Position numbers and translations under genes: made by a program | Assembly: GCA_943736015.1 (NCBI GenBank) | Contig: OX031059.1 | Location: 23,058,501 to 23,122,500 of the forward strand | Reading direction: 5' to 3' | Length of the DNA: 64,000 nt | Source: Tridacna crocea | Taxonomy: Eukaryota; Mollusca; Bivalvia; Cardiida; Cardiidae | The notes under the pieces: generated by a model | Told to the model about the DNA's origin: nothing | The model's database searches: none | What the model saw: only the letters and a program-made list of their open reading frames with translations | Part shown: positions 61,244 to 64,000 of the stretch, in pieces | Numbering within the stretch: the stretch's first letter is position 1 | How the letters are laid out: each line of letters begins with the position of its first letter

Positions 61244-61477
61244 GTTAACTCTTTACCAAACTACAAAATATTAGACTAGTCGAAATTGAAAGCCCTTGCA
61301 GCTGGAAACAAAAAATAAACATACCTGAAAATTGAAATTTGTTTCCAGCAGGGTATAAAACATTTTGGTAAAAGTAGAAAATGATGCTTACCAGCATTTT
61401 CTCCTTTTTCCATAATATTTTCAAAAGGTTTCTATTTCAGGGTCGTAAAAAGCAGGGATTGTTTGGTAAAGGGTTAA
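61244..61477 (-). repeat. TTAA palindromic MITE (family 1), full-length
   Basis: 234 bp, TTAA both ends. Hairpin with mismatches (GAAAATGATGCTTACCAGC). Confidence 0.86.
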
Positions 61478-61539
61478 AAGGTTACAGAGAACTGGTCCTT
61501 TTAACTCAGCTACACGTTGTCTTCCATCTTGGAAGCCAC

Positions 61540-61690
61540 CTGCCGACACCGATCGCCTTGTCAGTTATGCACAGGGTTTTAAACTCAGGGGATTGCGTGT
61601 TCGATTTCCCAGCTAGGCCAATATCCATCCAAGGCCTGATGAGAGTCATTGCGACATGATTGATTTCTCTTTCACTGCTGGGAATTCTTG
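61540..61690 (+). repeat. tRNA-like SINE fragment
   Basis: TGCGTGTTCGATTTCCC resembles a B box, with a downstream body (ATCCATCCAAGGCCTGATG). A degenerate family-1 MITE follows at 61697-61855. Confidence 0.4.
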
Positions 61691-62244
61691 AAGAGGAGAA
61701 GTTTTCTAAAACATTTCCGAAAAAGGAGAAAGTGCTGGAAAGCAGCATTTTCTCCTTTTACCACATTTTTTTCCTCAAAATTTCTCACATTTATTTTGTC
61801 ATCTTAAAATGCTTTGATGTTGACAAATGTATAATTTCTCGTCTGATCAAGACTTGAACAGTATACTCAGTTCCATAAAAAAGTGTGCACTTTAATGTTA
61901 CCTTAGTCTTTGACTACTTTTGCAACTTTGATTTTAGTACAACTTCTATAAACTGTAGGCATAAGATAAACTTGCTGTTAGTCAAAATTTGATTTGCCTG
62001 GCATTTTCTACAGAAAATTATAAAGTGCACGCTTATTTATGGCACTGAGTATATGTGAGAAAGCAGCCACGGGGTTGGTTATAGATGTTTTTGTAGGAAT
62101 CATTCTTTTTTCACTAGAACATTACATGGACGATCGTTATGTGTGAAAGCTACAAGTGACATGGAGAAAAATCTCCAAGAAAGCATAGACTGATGCGATT
62201 GCCATGGCGACGTAAGTGAAATAAGGCTACAGAGGTCGTTAAAA

Positions 62245-62396
62245 AACATACATAAATACATACATACATATATACATACATACATACAAAATGTACGTAT
62301 ATGCATAACACACATACATACACACACCCATACACACATACATACATCATAATGTACGTACATACATACATACATAATGTACGTATATGCATACAC

Positions 62397-62427
<31 letters not shown>

Positions 62428-62500
62428 CATACATACACACATACATGTACATACATACATACATACATACACAATGTATGTACATACATACATACATGTA
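62245..62500. repeat. ACAT/CA microsatellite
   Basis: Long tracts of ACAT with a CA run. Frames crossing it on both strands are repeat artefacts. Confidence 0.92.
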
Positions 62501-62526
62501 TTACAAGAAAAGGACGCTGGTGAATA

Positions 62527-62690
62527 TGACATAAAGGATCTGACATGAGTTGGCTTTTGAGATAAGATTTTATTAAACGAGTCTAGGGAAATGTTATTAA
62601 GCGAGCCTTTGGCGAGCTTAATAACATTTTCCTTGACGAGTTTAATAAAATCTTCTCTCAAACGCCCACGAATGTCAGATTCTTTTTATC
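62527..62690. repeat. Foldback repeat
   Basis: Arms AAGATTTTATTAAACGAGTC / GACGAGTTTAATAAAATCTT and TTATTAAGCGAGCC / GGCGAGCTTAATAA around a tiny tip, flanked by ATCTGACAT and ATGTCAGAT. Confidence 0.8.
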
Positions 62691-63087
62691 ACATAACGAT
62701 ATTTAACAAAATATAGATCAGAAGATGCAAAAACATTCATCAGTGCACCCGCGGTATTTTACATGAGACCCATTCACTTGTATGAAAAGCGTACAAAATG
62801 ACGTCAAAAATGACGTCACGCAAATGTGATATCAAACATGTGTAAGATAAGAAAATTCCTATTGGGTATATTACACTGAAAAGAAGGGAGCTTATGTGAT
62901 AAAAACATATCTAGCTTACTTTGTAAGGGACGCAATTCTTGCACTAACAGTCTAAAAATACTGCACTTAAGTCCCTTGCCTAAACCCCCCCCAACCCCCC
63001 CCCCCCCTTCATTTTTACAACAGCGCTGGGAAAAGGTGGTTAAATACATCTTCTAGTGCTGAATACTATGCAAGTCGTCTGATCATT

Positions 63088-63316
63088 TTAACCCATTACC
63101 ACACAATCCCTGCTTTTGACTCCCCTGAGAAAGAAGCCTTTACAAAATATAGTGGTAAAAGGAGAAAATGATGGTTACAAGCATTTTCTCCTTTCCCACA
63201 ACGTTTTCTGCCATTCACAAAACAAATTTCAATTTTTGCAGTCACTTTTGTTTTGTCGTCTGCAAATTTCGTCGATTGGGACCAGTCTAAAATATTGTCG
63301 TTTGGTAATGGATTAA
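63088..63316 (+). repeat. TTAA palindromic MITE (family 1), full-length
   Basis: 229 bp, TTAA both ends. Hairpin weakened at the tip (GATGGTTACAAGC). Confidence 0.86.
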
Positions 63317-63507
63317 GATAGTATGGTCCTTTAACACGCAGAAAATTAACCAATCGCAAAATATTTCGACTAAGGTCTGCCAGCTCGGTTTGCGCAGGCT
63401 GATAAGGACCAATACTTTCTGGATATGCATTAAACCACTGTTTTACAGAGTACGATTTAGCTGATTTATTCCAGTTAGCAAACCAAAAGTAACACAAGGC
63501 ATATATT

Positions 63508-63529
63508 GGGGGGGGGGGGGGGGGGGGGA
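63508..63529 (+). repeat. 22-base G run
   Basis: An uninterrupted G tract. Its length is likely polymorphic or unreliable in assembly. Confidence 0.9.
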
Positions 63530-63570
63530 AGGAGCAAAGAAACCTGCTGGTACCAGTCAATCACGGTTTA

Positions 63571-64000
63571 TTTCTTTACAAGACGACAAAATTTAAGACT
63601 TGGCGAAATTAAAAGCACCGCAGACGACAAATTAAAAACGACTTGGAAACTGACTTTCATCGTGGTGTCCGTGGTCGTGAGGTAGAGAGTCAGCCTCATA
63701 ACCTAAAGGTCCTGAGTTCGATACCCTGAAGCGGGTGTCATCTTTGAGATTTTTGGTTGGCCCCCACATTAGGCGCGAGTACTGGTGTAGTTCCCAGAAA
63801 GCAGAATTGAGAGAGATTAGTATAAGTTGTCAGACCTTGTTTCTCAATCGATGTAAAATAAATATGTTTAAACTAAACTGGTCGTAAACATTGTGAGAAA
63901 GAGGAGAAAATGTCGGTTACCAGCACTTTCCTCCAGTTCCCACATGTTTGCAGAAACCGTCTACATTAGGGTCGTTATAACTACGGTGAATGTGATTAAG
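63571..64000 (-). repeat. Family-1 MITE split by a SINE
   Basis: The left flank (TTTCTTTACAAGACGACAAA to about 63658) and the hairpin plus other flank (63885 to the window end) are separated by the SINE at 63661-63880. Confidence 0.75.
63661..63880 (+). repeat. tRNA-derived SINE (Met-like head)
   Basis: GTGGTCGTGAGGTAGAGAG, CCTCATAACC and B box GAGTTCGATACCC, then a body ending AAATAAATATGTTTAAAC. Best preserved of the three copies. Confidence 0.82.

Noticed and set aside
62100..62546. 148-codon frame rich in Tyr, Val, Cys and Met on the minus strand
   Set aside because: Produced by the ACAT/CA microsatellite; neither the composition nor any motif suggests a protein.
118..64000. CRISPR-like or satellite interpretation of the repeated palindromes
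   Set aside because: Copies are dispersed at irregular spacing on both strands with their own terminal repeats and TTAA sites, as expected of transposons.

Overview
The window looks like AT-rich nuclear DNA from an animal, most likely a bivalve mollusc. Coding sequence lies in short exons with GT..AG junctions. Introns and spacers are crowded with small non-autonomous transposons, tRNA-derived SINEs and foldback repeats, including a tandem-cored repeat that resembles bivalve 'pearl' elements. The species cannot be named from the sequence alone. No operons, CRISPR arrays or bacterial features are present.

Layout. Positions 1-3.3 kb hold repeats. Positions 3.4-8.3 kb are a graveyard of broken transposons: two pogo/Tigger-type DDE transposase relics, then a Ty3/Gypsy-like retroelement whose integrase lies upstream of its reverse transcriptase. 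Positions 8.3-18 kb contain SINEs, MITEs, a mariner relic and unrecognised DNA. A complete 12-exon gene for a PLP-dependent L-threonine ammonia-lyase with a C-terminal ACT-like domain (445 aa reconstructed) occupies 34675 down to 18129 on the minus strand. A complete 16-exon gene runs from 37606 to 57950 on the plus strand. It is predicted to encode a 1325-aa type II membrane protein with a short stalk, a long collagen domain, a Cys-Cys knot, two Ig-like domains and an LCCL-like C-terminus. The two start codons are divergent, about 2.9 kb apart. Positions 58-64 kb hold hairpin tandem repeats, microsatellites, SINEs and more MITEs.

The dominant signal is a TTAA-flanked MITE family of about 229 bp with roughly 50 recognisable copies. 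Each has a near-perfect palindrome of about 66 bp at its centre, the size of a pre-miRNA hairpin. A second, smaller family has the same ends and layout but a different palindrome. In several diverged copies both arms of the palindrome have changed together, so the hairpin is retained while its sequence drifts. The TTAA ends and CYCTTTACC-type termini suggest mobilisation by a piggyBac-like transposase, which is not encoded here.

The two host genes share no obvious pathway: one is an amino-acid catabolic enzyme and the other a cell-surface matrix molecule. Exon models were built by hand from reading-frame phase, splice dinucleotides and protein-family knowledge. The reading phases close exactly in both genes, but no transcript data were used.
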